NCBI RefSeq assembly: GCF_018882295.1
Contig: NZ_JACVOR010000001.1
Span: 434,001 to 498,000, forward strand
DNA length: 64,000 nucleotides
Reading direction: 5' to 3'
DNA from: Polynucleobacter sp. 80A-SIGWE
Lineage (GTDB): Bacteria > Pseudomonadota > Gammaproteobacteria > Burkholderiales > Burkholderiaceae
Shown: one piece after another, positions 29,997 through 39,820 of the stretch
How positions within the stretch are numbered: position 1 is the stretch's first letter
Layout: every line of letters starts with the position of its first letter
Notes under the pieces: generated by a model
What the model was told of the DNA's origin: nothing
Databases searched by the model: none
What the model saw: the letters and a program-made list of their open reading frames with translations, nothing else
Translations under genes and position numbers: made by a program

Positions 29997-30911
29997 ATGA
30001 TGAAGCAACGCACAATCGCCACCCCGATTAAAACCGTGGGGATTGGCTTGCACTCTGGTCGCAAGGTGACTTTGTCTATTAAGCCTGCGCCGATAAATTC
30101 AGGAATCTTATTTGTACGTGTAGACACCCCAGAGCAATCGGTTGTACCGGCCACTGCTCTGGCGGTTTGCGATACTCGCTTAGCCTCAGTGATTCAAAAA
30201 GATGGGGTTCGTGTTTCCACTGTGGAGCATTTGCTCTCCGCTTGTGCAGGCCTAGGTCTTGATAATTTACTGATTGAGCTAGATGGCGAAGAGGTTCCCA
30301 TCATGGATGGCAGCGCAGCCTCATTCTTGTTTCTGATGGAATCGGCGGGTATTGCAGAGCAAGAGGCACCACGTCAATTTGTTGTGATTAAAAAACCGAT
30401 TGAAGTCCGAGAGGGCGACAAGCTCGCACGTCTAGAACCTTTCTTTGGATATAAGTTAGATTTCACAATCGACTTTAAGCACCCGGCAGTAGATAAAACT
30501 GGTCAGCGCTTTGTAGTGGATTTTGCAGAACATGCCTATAGAAGCGAGATTGGCCGTGCTCGTACTTTTGGCTTTGCGCATGAAGTTGAGGCTTTGCGAG
30601 AAATGGGATTGGCACGTGGCGGAAGTTTAGATAACGCGATCGTGCTTGATGAGCATCGCATTCTGAATAACGAAGAGTTACGTTATGAGGATGAGTTTGT
30701 CCGTCACAAAATTTTGGACGCTATCGGCGATCTGTATTTAGTTGGTCATCCGATTGTTGGCTCTTATGTCGCTGAAAAATCAGGACATGCCCTCAATAAC
30801 GCGCTCTTGCGTAAGCTTTTAGAAGACCCCAGTTCTTATGAAGTTAGCAGTTTTCCAGAAAATAAGGCTCCCGCCGCCTATTCCAAAGAGAGTCAACCCC
30901 TCTTTTTCTAG
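29997..30911 (+). CDS. lpxC: UDP-3-O-acyl-N-acetylglucosamine deacetylase
   Basis: LpxC is the committed, zinc-dependent deacetylation step of lipid A synthesis. The 304 residues show [20 protein letters not shown] (N-terminal), [18 protein letters not shown] (zinc His), [24 protein letters not shown], and [18 protein letters not shown] (zinc His/Asp ligands). Two ATGs in tandem (29997, 30000) are possible starts. It is convergent with the following gene, ends 2 bp apart, and follows the dcw cluster as in many Proteobacteria. Confidence 0.97.
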   Translation: MMKQRTIATPIKTVGIGLHSGRKVTLSIKPAPINSGILFVRVDTPEQSVVPATALAVCDTRLASVIQKDGVRVSTVEHLLSACAGLGLDNLLIELDGEEVPIMDGSAASFLFLMESAGIAEQEAPRQFVVIKKPIEVREGDKLARLEPFFGYKLDFTIDFKHPAVDKTGQRFVVDFAEHAYRSEIGRARTFGFAHEVEALREMGLARGGSLDNAIVLDEHRILNNEELRYEDEFVRHKILDAIGDLYLVGHPIVGSYVAEKSGHALNNALLRKLLEDPSSYEVSSFPENKAPAAYSKESQPLFF

Positions 30912-30913
30912 GT

Positions 30914-31417
30914 TTATTTAGGCTTGCTTTGAAGTAGGCGTTCAACCGCCTTACGCAGATCAGAATCTGGTGCCAATTTCTCCAATAAGGATTCCCAGGA
31001 AGCCCTCGCTACGGCATTAAAGCCTTTTGGCTTCTGGCTGACCTGCTGACCTTCGCGGGGCTTAATGTCCCAGGTTGGTGGGGCTGGCTTTAGACGCACC
31101 TTAATGCTACTGCAAATAACCCCTTTTTTAGCTAACTCATTGATTAGACTAGGTAAAACCTGCTGAAGACGGGTGGCGATACTTGCCCCATTCACCAGTA
31201 AAAATAATTCATTCTGACCGCCAGAACGCCAGCCAGCCTCAATTTTAGGCGCTAAGTTATCTAAATCTAACTCAAAAAGAGCTGCTTTGAGGGCAATTTT
31301 GAGTTTGGCCAGATCTTCTGTTTTCGCCAAAATTCCGCCCAAGCCCTCAGAGTCGCGCAAATACTCTAGCCACTCATGGGCGGCTTTCGTGCGGACAGGT
31401 TTAGGGGCAAAGTTCAT
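30914..31417 (-). CDS. dciA: DUF721 protein, probable DciA helicase-loader
   Basis: The 167-residue protein (from ATG 31417) contains a DUF721/DciA-like core in its middle: LAKLKIALKAALFELDLDNL, GWRSGGQNELFLLVNGASIATRLQQVLPSLINELAKKGV and the closing IKVRLKPAP. DciA proteins load the replicative helicase DnaB in bacteria lacking DnaC. A TTG at 31447 would add ten residues. The disordered C-terminal half (about 50 residues) is basic. The location between lpxC and secA is conserved in related genomes (from memory), where secM sits in enterobacteria. Confidence 0.72.
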   Translation of the reverse strand: MNFAPKPVRTKAAHEWLEYLRDSEGLGGILAKTEDLAKLKIALKAALFELDLDNLAPKIEAGWRSGGQNELFLLVNGASIATRLQQVLPSLINELAKKGVICSSIKVRLKPAPPTWDIKPREGQQVSQKPKGFNAVARASWESLLEKLAPDSDLRKAVERLLQSKPK

Positions 31418-31471
31418 ATAAAAAGAGGGTGCGGGTGATAAACTCAAGGTCTTAATTTACTTCAATATCCC

Positions 31472-34237
31472 ATGGTAATCGGTCTTCTTAAAACCCTGGT
31501 CGGCAGTCGTAACGACCGCCTCTTAAAACAGTATCGCAAAGTAGTTGCCAAAGTTAGCGCTTTCGAGCCTAGCCTGCAAGCTTTGGATGATGCCGCACTG
31601 CAAGCAAAAACTGCTGAGTTCAAGTCGCGTTTGGCTGCGGGTGAGTCATTAGATGATATTGCTCCAGAGGCTTTTGCGGTAGTTCGTGAGGCAAGTTCAC
31701 GAGTGATGAAGATGCGCCACTTTGATGCGCAGATGATGGGTGGTCTTGCATTACACCAAGGCAAGATTGCTGAAATGGGAACGGGCGAAGGTAAAACCTT
31801 AACCGCTACGCTTCCTGTGTATTTGAATGCTTTAACAGGCAAAGGTGTTCATGTCATCACGGTAAATGATTATTTGGCTCAGCGCGATGCTGAGTGGATG
31901 TCAACGCTCTATAACTTCTTAGGTATGAAGGTTGGCGTGAATCTATCTCAGATGGATCACACAACCAAGCAAGAAGCTTATGCATCTGATATCACCTATG
32001 GTACTAATAATGAGTTTGGATTTGATTACCTCCGTGACAACATGGTGCAAGACTTGGGTCAACGTGTTCAGCGTGGCCTAGCTTATGCGATTGTTGATGA
32101 GGTTGACTCCATTCTGATTGATGAGGCTCGTACCCCATTGATCATTTCTGGTCAGGCCGAAGACCACACTGATTTGTATATCAAGATCAATGCATTGCCT
32201 GCTTACTTGGAGCGCCAAATTGGTGAAGAAAAAGCAGACGGCACTGGTGTTGAAAAGCCAGGTGATTACTGGGTTGATGAAAAGTCCCAGCAAGTCTACT
32301 TAACAGAGCGCGGTCACGATAAGGCAGAGACAGTTTTAGTTGAGCTTGGCGCATTGAATGATGGCGACTCTTTGTATGCTCCGCAAAATATTACTTTGAT
32401 GCATCACGTGTATGCCGCATTACGTGCGCATACTCTGTACAACCGTGATCAACAATATGTTGTTCAGAATGGTGAAGTCATTATTGTTGATGAGTTCACA
32501 GGGCGTCTAATGCAGGGTCGTCGTTGGTCTGATGGTTTGCATCAAGCTGTTGAGGCTAAAGAGGGTGTACAGATTCAGAATGAGAATCAGACGCTAGCCA
32601 CAATTACTTTCCAGAACTACTTCCGTATGTATGGCAAGTTGGCTGGTATGACTGGTACTGCAGACACCGAAGCTTATGAGTTCAAGGAGATTTATAACCT
32701 TGAGACTGTAGTTATTCCCCCCAATCGCATTAGCCAACGAAAAGATCGTCAAGATCAGATCTACAAGACATCGCGCGAGCGCTACGATGCAGTAATTAAA
32801 GATATTGAGGATTGTTACAAACGTGGCCAACCTGTATTGGTTGGTACAACTTCAATTGAGAATTCAGAATTAATTGCTGGCTTACTAGATAAGCGTCAAT
32901 TGCCACATCAAGTATTGAACGCGAAACAGCATGCCCGTGAAGCAGAGATCATTGCTCAAGCTGGTAGACCAAAGATGATCACCATTGCCACCAATATGGC
33001 TGGCCGTGGTACGGATATTGTTTTGGGCGGAAACGTTGGCAAACAATCCTCTTTAATTGAAGCGGATGCTGCTCTATCCGATACAGAAAAAGCAGCCAAG
33101 ATTAAGACCTTGCAGGATGAGTGGCAAAGTTTGCATGACCAAGTATTAGCTGCGGGTGGCTTGCACATTATTGGTACAGAGCGTCACGAGAGCCGTCGTA
33201 TTGATAATCAGCTTCGCGGTCGTGCTGGTCGTCAGGGTGATTCTGGTTCTTCCCGTTTTTATCTTTCTTTGGACGACTCTTTACTGCGTATTTTTGCTGG
33301 GGATCGTTTGCGTGCAGTAATGGACCGTCTGAAAATGCCGGATGGCGAACCAATTGAAGCTGGAATGGTGACTCGTTCAATTGAGTCTGCTCAGCGCAAG
33401 GTTGAAGGCCGTAACTTTGATATTCGTAAGCAATTACTGGAATACGACGACGTTGCCAATGATCAGCGTAAAGAAACTTATCGCTTAAGAAATGAAGTTC
33501 TTGAAAGTGCTGATGTTGGTGAGTTGATTGCCAATTTGCGTGAAGATGTGTTGCGTGGCATTTGTGCCTTATACGTTCCCCTAGAATCGATGGAAGAGCA
33601 GTGGGATCTAGTTGGCTTGGAGAATGTATTGGCCAGCGACTGGGGCTTAACAGTCGACCTGAAAAATTGGGTTGAAAATGCTGCATCTATGGACGATGAG
33701 CAGATTGTTGATCGTGTATTAGAGGCTGCAAAAGAAGCCTACGATGCAAAAGTAGATCTTTCTGGACGCGCATCCTTCGCTGGATTTGAGCGCTCAGTTT
33801 TGCTCTATAGCTTAGATACCCATTGGCGTGAACATTTAGCCGCTTTAGATCATTTACGTCAAGGCATCCATTTGCGTGGTTACGCTCAGAAAGATCCAAA
33901 ACAAGAGTACCGCCGAGAAGCATTCGAGCTATATGGTGAGTTGCTGAACGTCATTAAGAATGATGTTGTGAAAAGCATCATGACAGTACAGATTCGTAGT
34001 GCAAGCGAGTTGGACGAAGCCTCTGAGTCGATGAATGAAGATTTAGCCAAACTTTCAGATGTGCAGTATCAGCATGCTGATGCAGATCTTGAGGTGGCTG
34101 GCTCAACTGGCGATCGTGGTGCAGCGATTGAAATTGCTCCTGCACCCATGCGTACTGGCCCTAAAGTAGGTCGCAATGATCCTTGTACCTGCGGTAGTGG
34201 TAAGAAGTACAAGAACTGCTGCGGCGCACTAGGTTAA
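31472..34237 (+). CDS. secA: Protein translocase subunit SecA
   Basis: SecA is the ATPase that drives preproteins through SecYEG. The 921 residues include NBD1 with Walker [12 protein letters not shown] and Walker [19 protein letters not shown], the preprotein cross-linking domain, NBD2 with [13 protein letters not shown] and [18 protein letters not shown], the helical scaffold and wing, and a C-terminal zinc-binding tail ([16 protein letters not shown]-x-C-x8-C-C) used for SecB contact. Length is typical. The start lies 54 bp from the divergent dciA start, and no strong ribosome site is seen. Confidence 0.98.
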   Translation: MVIGLLKTLVGSRNDRLLKQYRKVVAKVSAFEPSLQALDDAALQAKTAEFKSRLAAGESLDDIAPEAFAVVREASSRVMKMRHFDAQMMGGLALHQGKIAEMGTGEGKTLTATLPVYLNALTGKGVHVITVNDYLAQRDAEWMSTLYNFLGMKVGVNLSQMDHTTKQEAYASDITYGTNNEFGFDYLRDNMVQDLGQRVQRGLAYAIVDEVDSILIDEARTPLIISGQAEDHTDLYIKINALPAYLERQIGEEKADGTGVEKPGDYWVDEKSQQVYLTERGHDKAETVLVELGALNDGDSLYAPQNITLMHHVYAALRAHTLYNRDQQYVVQNGEVIIVDEFTGRLMQGRRWSDGLHQAVEAKEGVQIQNENQTLATITFQNYFRMYGKLAGMTGTADTEAYEFKEIYNLETVVIPPNRISQRKDRQDQIYKTSRERYDAVIKDIEDCYKRGQPVLVGTTSIENSELIAGLLDKRQLPHQVLNAKQHAREAEIIAQAGRPKMITIATNMAGRGTDIVLGGNVGKQSSLIEADAALSDTEKAAKIKTLQDEWQSLHDQVLAAGGLHIIGTERHESRRIDNQLRGRAGRQGDSGSSRFYLSLDDSLLRIFAGDRLRAVMDRLKMPDGEPIEAGMVTRSIESAQRKVEGRNFDIRKQLLEYDDVANDQRKETYRLRNEVLESADVGELIANLREDVLRGICALYVPLESMEEQWDLVGLENVLASDWGLTVDLKNWVENAASMDDEQIVDRVLEAAKEAYDAKVDLSGRASFAGFERSVLLYSLDTHWREHLAALDHLRQGIHLRGYAQKDPKQEYRREAFELYGELLNVIKNDVVKSIMTVQIRSASELDEASESMNEDLAKLSDVQYQHADADLEVAGSTGDRGAAIEIAPAPMRTGPKVGRNDPCTCGSGKKYKNCCGALG

Positions 34238-34249
34238 ATTTAGCGGGAT

Positions 34250-34280
34250 TAAAAAAGAGCTGCCAGTCCCGGCAGCTCTG
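34250..34280 (-). terminator. Perfect 9-bp hairpin with T-run on the minus strand
   Basis: AGAGCTGCC (34256-34264) and GGCAGCTCT (34271-34279) form a perfect stem with a six-base loop. The A-run at 34251-34256 becomes a T-run after the stem only for minus-strand transcription. Both neighbours, secA and argJ, are on the plus strand, so the best terminator reading is against antisense transcripts. In the plus direction the hairpin may still mark the secA mRNA 3' end. Confidence 0.6.
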
Positions 34281-34307
34281 TAATGCCTCATCTACAATTG
34301 TCAGATC

Positions 34308-35543
34308 ATGACAGTTAATTTACCACTCCCCCAAAAAGACCAACTTAAGCCTGTTAAAGGTTTTCAGATGGGCATCGCCGAAGCTGGAATCAAAAAGGCC
34401 AATCGTAAAGATTTATTGGTGATGACTTTGGCCCCTGGCTCACAAGTTGCCGGTGTTTTTACTTTAAATCGTTTCTGCGCTGCGCCGGTTCAGGTTTGCC
34501 GTGAGCATTTGGCGCTAGATGGATCTAAGGGTGAGATTCGTGCTTTGGTGGTCAATACTGGTAATGCCAATGCAGGGACTGGTGAGCGGGGTATGCAAGA
34601 TGCTTTAGCAACTTGTGCTCAGTTGGCTAAAGAGCTCAAGCTCAATCCAGAACAAATTCTGCCTTTTTCAACTGGTGTGATTCTAGAGCCACTTCCAATT
34701 GATAAATTGATTGCTGCTTTACCCAAAGCCGTGACTAACTTAGGTGAGGATCATTGGCTTGATGCTGCAGAAGCCATCATGACTACGGATACACAGCCTA
34801 AAGCTACATCTATGACGGTAGAGACCCCGGCTGGACCTGTGACTATCACTGGTATTTGTAAGGGCGCAGGAATGATTCATCCGAATATGGCGACCATGTT
34901 GGGATTCATTGCAACAGATGCTGGTTTTGCACCTGGCTTACTCTCTAAATTAACTCAAGAAATTGCCGATCAGTCATTTAATGCTATTACGATTGATGGC
35001 GATACTTCGACGAACGATTCATTCATCATCATGGCGACTGGTCAGTCAGCTGTGCAGATTCAATCTACAAGCGATGCTAGCTATGGCATGGTTCGGACCG
35101 CCTTAATTAATCTCGCACGTAAGCTTGCTCAAATGATTGTGAGAGATGGCGAGGGAGCAACCAAATTTATTACGATTGATGTGCAAGGTGGCAAGACTGA
35201 AGCAGAATGTCGTTTAGTGGCGGAGGCAATCGCCCATTCACCTTTGGTAAAAACTGCCTTCTTTGCCAGTGACCCCAACTTAGGTCGCATCCTTGCTGCG
35301 ATTGGCTATGCTGGCATTACTGACCTTGATGTTAATCAAGTACAAATGTGGCTTGGAGACGTGTGGGTTGCCAAGAATGGTGGCCGTAACCCGGATTACC
35401 AAGAGGCTGACGGACAAAGAGTCATGCAGGCACCAGAAATTACCATCAAGATTGATTTGGGTCGCGGATCAGCGCAGCAGACGATGTGGACTTGCGACTT
35501 ATCGCATGACTACGTTTCCATTAATGCTGATTACCGTTCATAG
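34308..35543 (+). CDS. argJ: Glutamate N-acetyltransferase / amino-acid N-acetyltransferase
   Basis: ArgJ transfers acetyl from N-acetylornithine to glutamate in the cyclic arginine pathway. The 411-residue precursor has [30 protein letters not shown], the self-cleavage site region [20 protein letters not shown] (cleavage before the Thr of ATML), and [19 protein letters not shown]. The alpha and beta chains come from that cleavage. The gene is followed 11 bp later by a DUF815 ATPase in the same direction. Whether the enzyme is bifunctional cannot be told from sequence. Confidence 0.96.
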   Translation: MTVNLPLPQKDQLKPVKGFQMGIAEAGIKKANRKDLLVMTLAPGSQVAGVFTLNRFCAAPVQVCREHLALDGSKGEIRALVVNTGNANAGTGERGMQDALATCAQLAKELKLNPEQILPFSTGVILEPLPIDKLIAALPKAVTNLGEDHWLDAAEAIMTTDTQPKATSMTVETPAGPVTITGICKGAGMIHPNMATMLGFIATDAGFAPGLLSKLTQEIADQSFNAITIDGDTSTNDSFIIMATGQSAVQIQSTSDASYGMVRTALINLARKLAQMIVRDGEGATKFITIDVQGGKTEAECRLVAEAIAHSPLVKTAFFASDPNLGRILAAIGYAGITDLDVNQVQMWLGDVWVAKNGGRNPDYQEADGQRVMQAPEITIKIDLGRGSAQQTMWTCDLSHDYVSINADYRS

Positions 35544-35554
35544 GAACTTGTTAC

Positions 35555-36415
35555 ATGAATGAAAAACTAGAGCAACTCTTAAGTCATCTTGAAACATTTC
35601 TACCTAAAGCGTTAACTGAAGAGCAGTGGAAATCCTCGACTGCTTTCAGATGGCGTCGTCGCGATAGTATCTTTGGAAGCATTGGTTTTTTACAGCCAGT
35701 TAAACATGTTGCCGATATTTCTTTTGATGATCTAAAGAATATTGATCGTCAACGCGATGCTATTCGTGACAATACAAAAAACTTTATTCAAAAAAAGCCT
35801 GCTAATAATATTTTGCTCACTGGTGCACGTGGCACAGGAAAGTCATCACTCATTAAAGCGAGTTTGCATGAGTTTGCTAGCCAGGGCTTGCGCTTAGTCG
35901 AGGTTGAAAAAGAGCATTTAGCTGACTTGGCTGACATTACAGATTTATTAGCTGACCGCCCAGAGCGCTTCATTGTTTTTTGTGACGACCTCTCATTTGA
36001 AGATGGTGAGTCTGGCTATAAAGCGATGAAGTCTGCGTTAGATGGCTCTGTATCAGCTCAAGTCGACAATATTTTGATTTACGCTACTTCCAATCGTCGC
36101 CATCTCTTGCCTGAATATATGAAGGATAACGAGGGCTATGTTCATGGTGATGATGGAGAAATTCATCCAGGTGAAGTAGTTGAGGAAAAAATTTCTCTCT
36201 CAGAGCGTTTTGGATTATGGCTTTCTTTCTACCCACCAAAGCAAGATGAGTATCTAGAAATTGTTGCTCATTGGCTGCGTCATTTTGGTTTGAGTGACTC
36301 GCAGATTGAAGGTGCTAGAGCTGAAGCATTGGTTTGGGCCTTAGAGCGTGGATCACGATCAGGTCGTGTGGCTTGGCAGTTTGCTAAACACTGGGCTGGT
36401 TCGCATACCGCTTAA
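35555..36415 (+). CDS. DUF815 family AAA-type ATPase
   Basis: The 286 residues carry a P-loop ATPase with Walker A LTGARGTGKSSLI near residue 90, a Walker B-like FIVFCDDLSFED and a sensor region YATSNRRHLLPEYM. This is the DUF815 family, of unknown cellular role, common in Burkholderiales between argJ and a mutT-like gene. The N-terminal 80 residues include TAFRWRRRDSIFGSIGFLQPV, a conserved family segment. I give no function beyond ATP binding. Confidence 0.85.
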   Translation: MNEKLEQLLSHLETFLPKALTEEQWKSSTAFRWRRRDSIFGSIGFLQPVKHVADISFDDLKNIDRQRDAIRDNTKNFIQKKPANNILLTGARGTGKSSLIKASLHEFASQGLRLVEVEKEHLADLADITDLLADRPERFIVFCDDLSFEDGESGYKAMKSALDGSVSAQVDNILIYATSNRRHLLPEYMKDNEGYVHGDDGEIHPGEVVEEKISLSERFGLWLSFYPPKQDEYLEIVAHWLRHFGLSDSQIEGARAEALVWALERGSRSGRVAWQFAKHWAGSHTA

Positions 36416-36428
36416 TCATTGACGACTC

Positions 36429-36845
36429 ATGCGTGACTCAAATCGCCCTGTTACAGAAGTTGCTGCTGGAATCTTATTAGATGCTGAGGGGCGCTATCTT
36501 CTGGGGCAACGACCAGAAGGCAAGCCTTATGCAGGCTACTGGGAAGTTCCGGGTGGAAAGATAGAAGCTGGTGAATCGGTTTTCATGGCGCTGAAACGCG
36601 AATTGCAAGAAGAGCTTGGAATTGATATTGAGTCTAGTGAAGAGTTGGTTGTTTTAGAGCATGACTATCCACATGCTTATGTCCGCTTGCATGTCAGCAT
36701 TATTCGAAAATGGACTGGAATCCCTCAGGGGTGTGAGGGTCAGGCTTTATCTTGGCAACTGCTCAGTGATGGGCTTCCAACGGTAGAGCCTTTGTTGCCA
36801 GCTGCATGGCCCATGCTGGAAAAGCTTAAGCTACTAAGGGTTTAG
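36429..36845 (+). CDS. NUDIX hydrolase, MutT-like (8-oxo-dGTP diphosphatase family)
   Basis: The 138-residue protein has a full NUDIX box, GGKIEAGESVFMALKRELQ followed by EELGI, matching G-x5-E-x7-REUXEEXGU. The N-terminal strand VTEVAAGILLDAEGRYLLGQRPEGKPYAGYWEVPGGK fits MutT. It probably hydrolyses oxidised or otherwise altered nucleoside triphosphates. Its 3' end overlaps the convergent zapD end by 4 nt. Substrate is inferred from family only. Confidence 0.88.
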   Translation: MRDSNRPVTEVAAGILLDAEGRYLLGQRPEGKPYAGYWEVPGGKIEAGESVFMALKRELQEELGIDIESSEELVVLEHDYPHAYVRLHVSIIRKWTGIPQGCEGQALSWQLLSDGLPTVEPLLPAAWPMLEKLKLLRV

Positions 36846-37594
36846 AGCTGGCAGAGGGTGAGTCTAAAGGGAACATCCTCATTTATGACCTGAGGCTTTT
36901 TATCTCCATCCGCCTTTAAAAAACGAATCGACAGTAAATATTTGTTAGCACTGATTTCTGAGAAGAGAGAGTCGTCTTCTACAGTTATGCGCATTAATTG
37001 ATAAACCTTGCCAGATGGTGCTTGTTGATAAGAGCCTTGATGTGCAACAACATCTTTTGCTTCACCAGACTGACGCAATAATCTCAAGAAAATTTGGCAA
37101 GCTTCATGCCATGGCAAAAGTGGTGCAACATATTTTTCTAACAACTCTCTGCGTTGAGTTGAGGGAGTGTTTTTCCAAGCATGGTAGCTAGGCAAATCAA
37201 TCGGGCTAGTGCCGCCAGGAATATTCAATCGTGTGCGAATGGCGTTAAGCCATTCACTCTCAGTAATTACTGAATTTGGCTTGCCCATCGATTGATTAAT
37301 ATTTAGTGCGGCTTTATCAATTTCAGATAGTGTTTGTGTCAGCGCCTCTTGATCTACCTTCTGGGAAGACTTTAAACCGTTCAAGGCATACTTCTGACGC
37401 TCAAATTCTTTGAGTAACAGTGATTTGATATCACCGCGAGAGCCAATGTCACCTAGGTCAAATAACATCGCAATTGCATTGTGATGTAGTTCAGGATCAT
37501 CGGATCGAAGGAAGTGATTAAAGCGGGCGAACAAATACTCCAGTCGAAGCATGCTTCGAACTAGTTCATTGAAGGGGTATTCGTAGACAATCAC
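36842..37594 (-). CDS. zapD: Cell division protein ZapD
   Basis: ZapD (YacF, DUF1342) bundles FtsZ filaments by binding the FtsZ C-terminal peptide. The 250 residues begin MIVYEYPFNELVRSMLRLEYLF, a family signature, with a helical N-terminal domain. The C-terminal beta domain contains VYQLMRITVEDDSLFSEISANKYLLSIRF. Length is typical. It is followed 36 bp downstream by coaE on the same strand, continuing a zapD-coaE-pilD-type locus order. Confidence 0.93.
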   Translation of the reverse strand: MIVYEYPFNELVRSMLRLEYLFARFNHFLRSDDPELHHNAIAMLFDLGDIGSRGDIKSLLLKEFERQKYALNGLKSSQKVDQEALTQTLSEIDKAALNINQSMGKPNSVITESEWLNAIRTRLNIPGGTSPIDLPSYHAWKNTPSTQRRELLEKYVAPLLPWHEACQIFLRLLRQSGEAKDVVAHQGSYQQAPSGKVYQLMRITVEDDSLFSEISANKYLLSIRFLKADGDKKPQVINEDVPFRLTLCQL

Positions 37595-37629
37595 AAGCCT
37601 ATATTCTATGACGAACTCAGGGGCTCTTC

Positions 37630-38292
37630 CTAAATTTTGAGCAATTGTTGGTGCAGGCTTAGAACCCCTGATTTGAGTTCATTCAGGCTGCCCTGATTTT
37701 CAATAACAGTGTTAGCAGCCGCTAGCCGAGCTTTTCGGCTAGTTTGTGCTTTCAGAATATTTTCCACGTCTGAGCGGGTCATATTGTTGCGGTGCATCAC
37801 TCTTTGGATTTGGGTTTTCTCTGGGCAGTCCACCACCACAAGATAGTCAATTAGCTTTGCCCAGTAGCCAGATTCAATGAGTAGGGGAACAACAAAAACA
37901 AGATAAGGCGCACCAGACTTGGCCAATTCAAATGCTTGTTTGCTGGTTTCTTCTTGAATTAAGGGGTGGGTGATTTGCTCAAGAACTTTGCGGGCACCGG
38001 GATCTTCGAAGACTACGGTCCGCATTTTGGGGCGAATAAGGGCGCCTTGGGGATCAATAAAGTCAGCCCCAAATGCCTTTGCAATCAATGGAATGGCTTT
38101 TCCACCAGGGGCGGTGATTTGATGAGAAATCAGGTCTGTATCAATAATTCCAGCCCCAAGCTTACCCAGCAAGTCGCTGACTGCAGTTTTGCCAGATCCA
38201 ATGCCGCCAGTTAAGCCAATTAAAGGAATTTCCCCCTTTAGGGCTTTTAAATCAGCTTGGGCAGAATCAAAGTTGGAATGAGTTGAGGCCAT
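37630..38292 (-). CDS. coaE: Dephospho-CoA kinase
   Basis: CoaE phosphorylates dephospho-CoA in the last step of coenzyme A synthesis. The 220 residues have the P-loop IGLTGGIGSGKTAVSDLL, the CoA-binding DTDLISHQIT and ITHPLIQEETSKQAFELAKSGAPYLVFVVPLLIESG, and the lid helix QIQRVMHRNNMTRSDVENIL. About 22 residues precede the P-loop strand. No alternative start codon lies between the ATG and the core, so it overlaps the preceding pilD gene by 46 nt. Confidence 0.95.
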   Translation of the reverse strand: MASTHSNFDSAQADLKALKGEIPLIGLTGGIGSGKTAVSDLLGKLGAGIIDTDLISHQITAPGGKAIPLIAKAFGADFIDPQGALIRPKMRTVVFEDPGARKVLEQITHPLIQEETSKQAFELAKSGAPYLVFVVPLLIESGYWAKLIDYLVVVDCPEKTQIQRVMHRNNMTRSDVENILKAQTSRKARLAAANTVIENQGSLNELKSGVLSLHQQLLKI

Positions 38293-38747
38293 AACAATTC
38301 AATAATGCCAGCAATCACTAAAAAAGGGCCAAAAGGAAAAGCCTGTTGAAGTTGATGACCCCGCCATTTAAGCCAGATAATGCCCCCCGCTATTCCTGTG
38401 GCTGAGGCTATCAAAAGGATGCTGGGTAAAGAGCTCCACCCTAACCAAGCACCCAGTGCAGCCAAGAGCTTGGCATCACCCATTCCAATCCCATTCCGGT
38501 TATGTAGAAGGCGATAGCTGGCATTTAATGCCCACAGTGATGCATATCCTAGGAGCGCCCCAAGGAGTGCCGAGCTTGGATCAGCTAAGCGCAGGTCTGA
38601 GATCCAATTAAAAGCAATGCCCAAAATAATCAGAGGGAAGGTAATGGCGTTTGGAAGACGGAGAGTGCGCCAATCAATATAGGCTAAATAAATCAAAGCC
38701 AGCATCAGCAGAGATTTGATGATCCAGATACTTATTTTGGGATCCAC
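38247..38747 (-). CDS. pilD: Short prepilin peptidase (A24 domain only)
   Basis: The 166-residue polytopic protein is an aspartic prepilin peptidase (TFPP) that cleaves class III signal peptides at the inner membrane. The two catalytic acids are in IDWRTLRLPN (Asp25) and the GxGD-type motif NGIGMGDAKLL (near residue 93). The N-terminal zinc-binding methyltransferase part of standard PilD proteins (about 270 residues in total) is absent. This suggests that the new N-terminus is not methylated here or that another enzyme does it. It overlaps coaE by 46 nt and pilC by one base. Confidence 0.85.
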   Translation of the reverse strand: MDPKISIWIIKSLLMLALIYLAYIDWRTLRLPNAITFPLIILGIAFNWISDLRLADPSSALLGALLGYASLWALNASYRLLHNRNGIGMGDAKLLAALGAWLGWSSLPSILLIASATGIAGGIIWLKWRGHQLQQAFPFGPFLVIAGIIELLWPQLIPTLILPKLI

Positions 38748-39820
38748 TAAACGATTTGTCCTAAATTAAAGATGGGTAGATATAGGATTATGACTAAGCT
38801 ACCAATAATGGCCCCAACAAAAAGAATCAGTGCAGGCTCCAAATTTTGGCTGAGTGTATTGAGTTGACTGCTTAACTGTGAGCCTAGGGTAGCAGCACGC
38901 TTATTTAACATCTCAGCCAACGCGCCACTTTCGGCACCAATATGCAGCAGTAATAAAGTCTCTACATCCAGAATTCTTGATTTAGGGTCTGCTCGCTTGA
39001 GTGATTCCCCCAAGGGCCAGCCACGAGTGAGGTGTTTAAATATCTCAGCGCTAAACTCGTGACTCACCCAGTGATTAGATGATTGCGCAGTTACCCTTAG
39101 TGCATCTGGGAGCGGTAAACCAGTCTCCAGAAGATGTCCTAAAGTTCGGCACCAATGACTCAGTGTTGCTAGTCTAAATAGATTGCCAAAAAACGGAATG
39201 CGTAACAAGAGGGCATCACAGTATTTTTGGAGTGCACTAGATTTGAGCCAGGCGTACACAAAGCTTGCGACTACTACGAGCGCGCCTAGTGCTATCTCTA
39301 GATAGTGGCTTTGGACACCTGTGGATATGGATATGAGGATTCTAGTTGGCGCTGGAAGTTCCGCGTTGAAGTGCCCAAAGACCTCTTTGAATACAGGCAC
39401 AACCCAAATCATCATGACCAGTACGAGCAGAAAAGAAGTGGCTAAAGTGATTACGGGGTAGGTTAGTGACTGCTGCACTTTTCTTCGTAGCTCAATCTGG
39501 GCCTCTAGCTGCTGTGAGATTGTGCGTAGTGCTAAGCTGAGGTCGCCTGTTCTCTCGCTCACTCTGATGAGGTTAGAAAACTCTGGAGAAAACTTTCCAT
39601 CTTGTGCGCCGAGGCAAAAAGAAAAGCTATTACCCTTTTGAAGTTGCTTACGAATATCTTCCAGCCAAATTTTCCAGGATATTGGCGCGGACTGGATTAA
39701 TAGCTGAATAGCGTTGAGCAAGGGAAGTCCAGCCTGAAGGAGGGAGAGCATTTGTTGCGCAAAATGCAATTGCTCAGACTTACTGAGTTTTCTCTTTACA
39801 AGCATTTGGGCTAATGCCAA
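38747..39820 (-). CDS. pilC: Type IV pilus inner-membrane platform protein (PilC/GspF family)
   Basis: This 357-residue protein has two T2SSF domains, at about 17-135 (QMLSLLQAGLPLLNAIQLLI) and 220-345 (TLGHLLETGLPLPDALRVTAQ), each followed by membrane helices (LATSFLLVLVMMIWVVPVF; ALILFVGAIIGSLVIILYLP). PilC anchors the motor and pseudopilus assembly. It is shorter than canonical PilC (about 405 residues), lacking part of the N-terminal region. It lies between pilD and pilB. A GspF of a type II secretion system is a formal alternative. Confidence 0.87.
   Translation of the reverse strand: MALAQMLVKRKLSKSEQLHFAQQMLSLLQAGLPLLNAIQLLIQSAPISWKIWLEDIRKQLQKGNSFSFCLGAQDGKFSPEFSNLIRVSERTGDLSLALRTISQQLEAQIELRRKVQQSLTYPVITLATSFLLVLVMMIWVVPVFKEVFGHFNAELPAPTRILISISTGVQSHYLEIALGALVVVASFVYAWLKSSALQKYCDALLLRIPFFGNLFRLATLSHWCRTLGHLLETGLPLPDALRVTAQSSNHWVSHEFSAEIFKHLTRGWPLGESLKRADPKSRILDVETLLLLHIGAESGALAEMLNKRAATLGSQLSSQLNTLSQNLEPALILFVGAIIGSLVIILYLPIFNLGQIV

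Noticed and set aside
33168..33686. 172-residue minus-strand ORF inside secA
   Set aside because: His/Gln/Ser-rich translation typical of an antisense shadow; secA is intact and fully explains the region.
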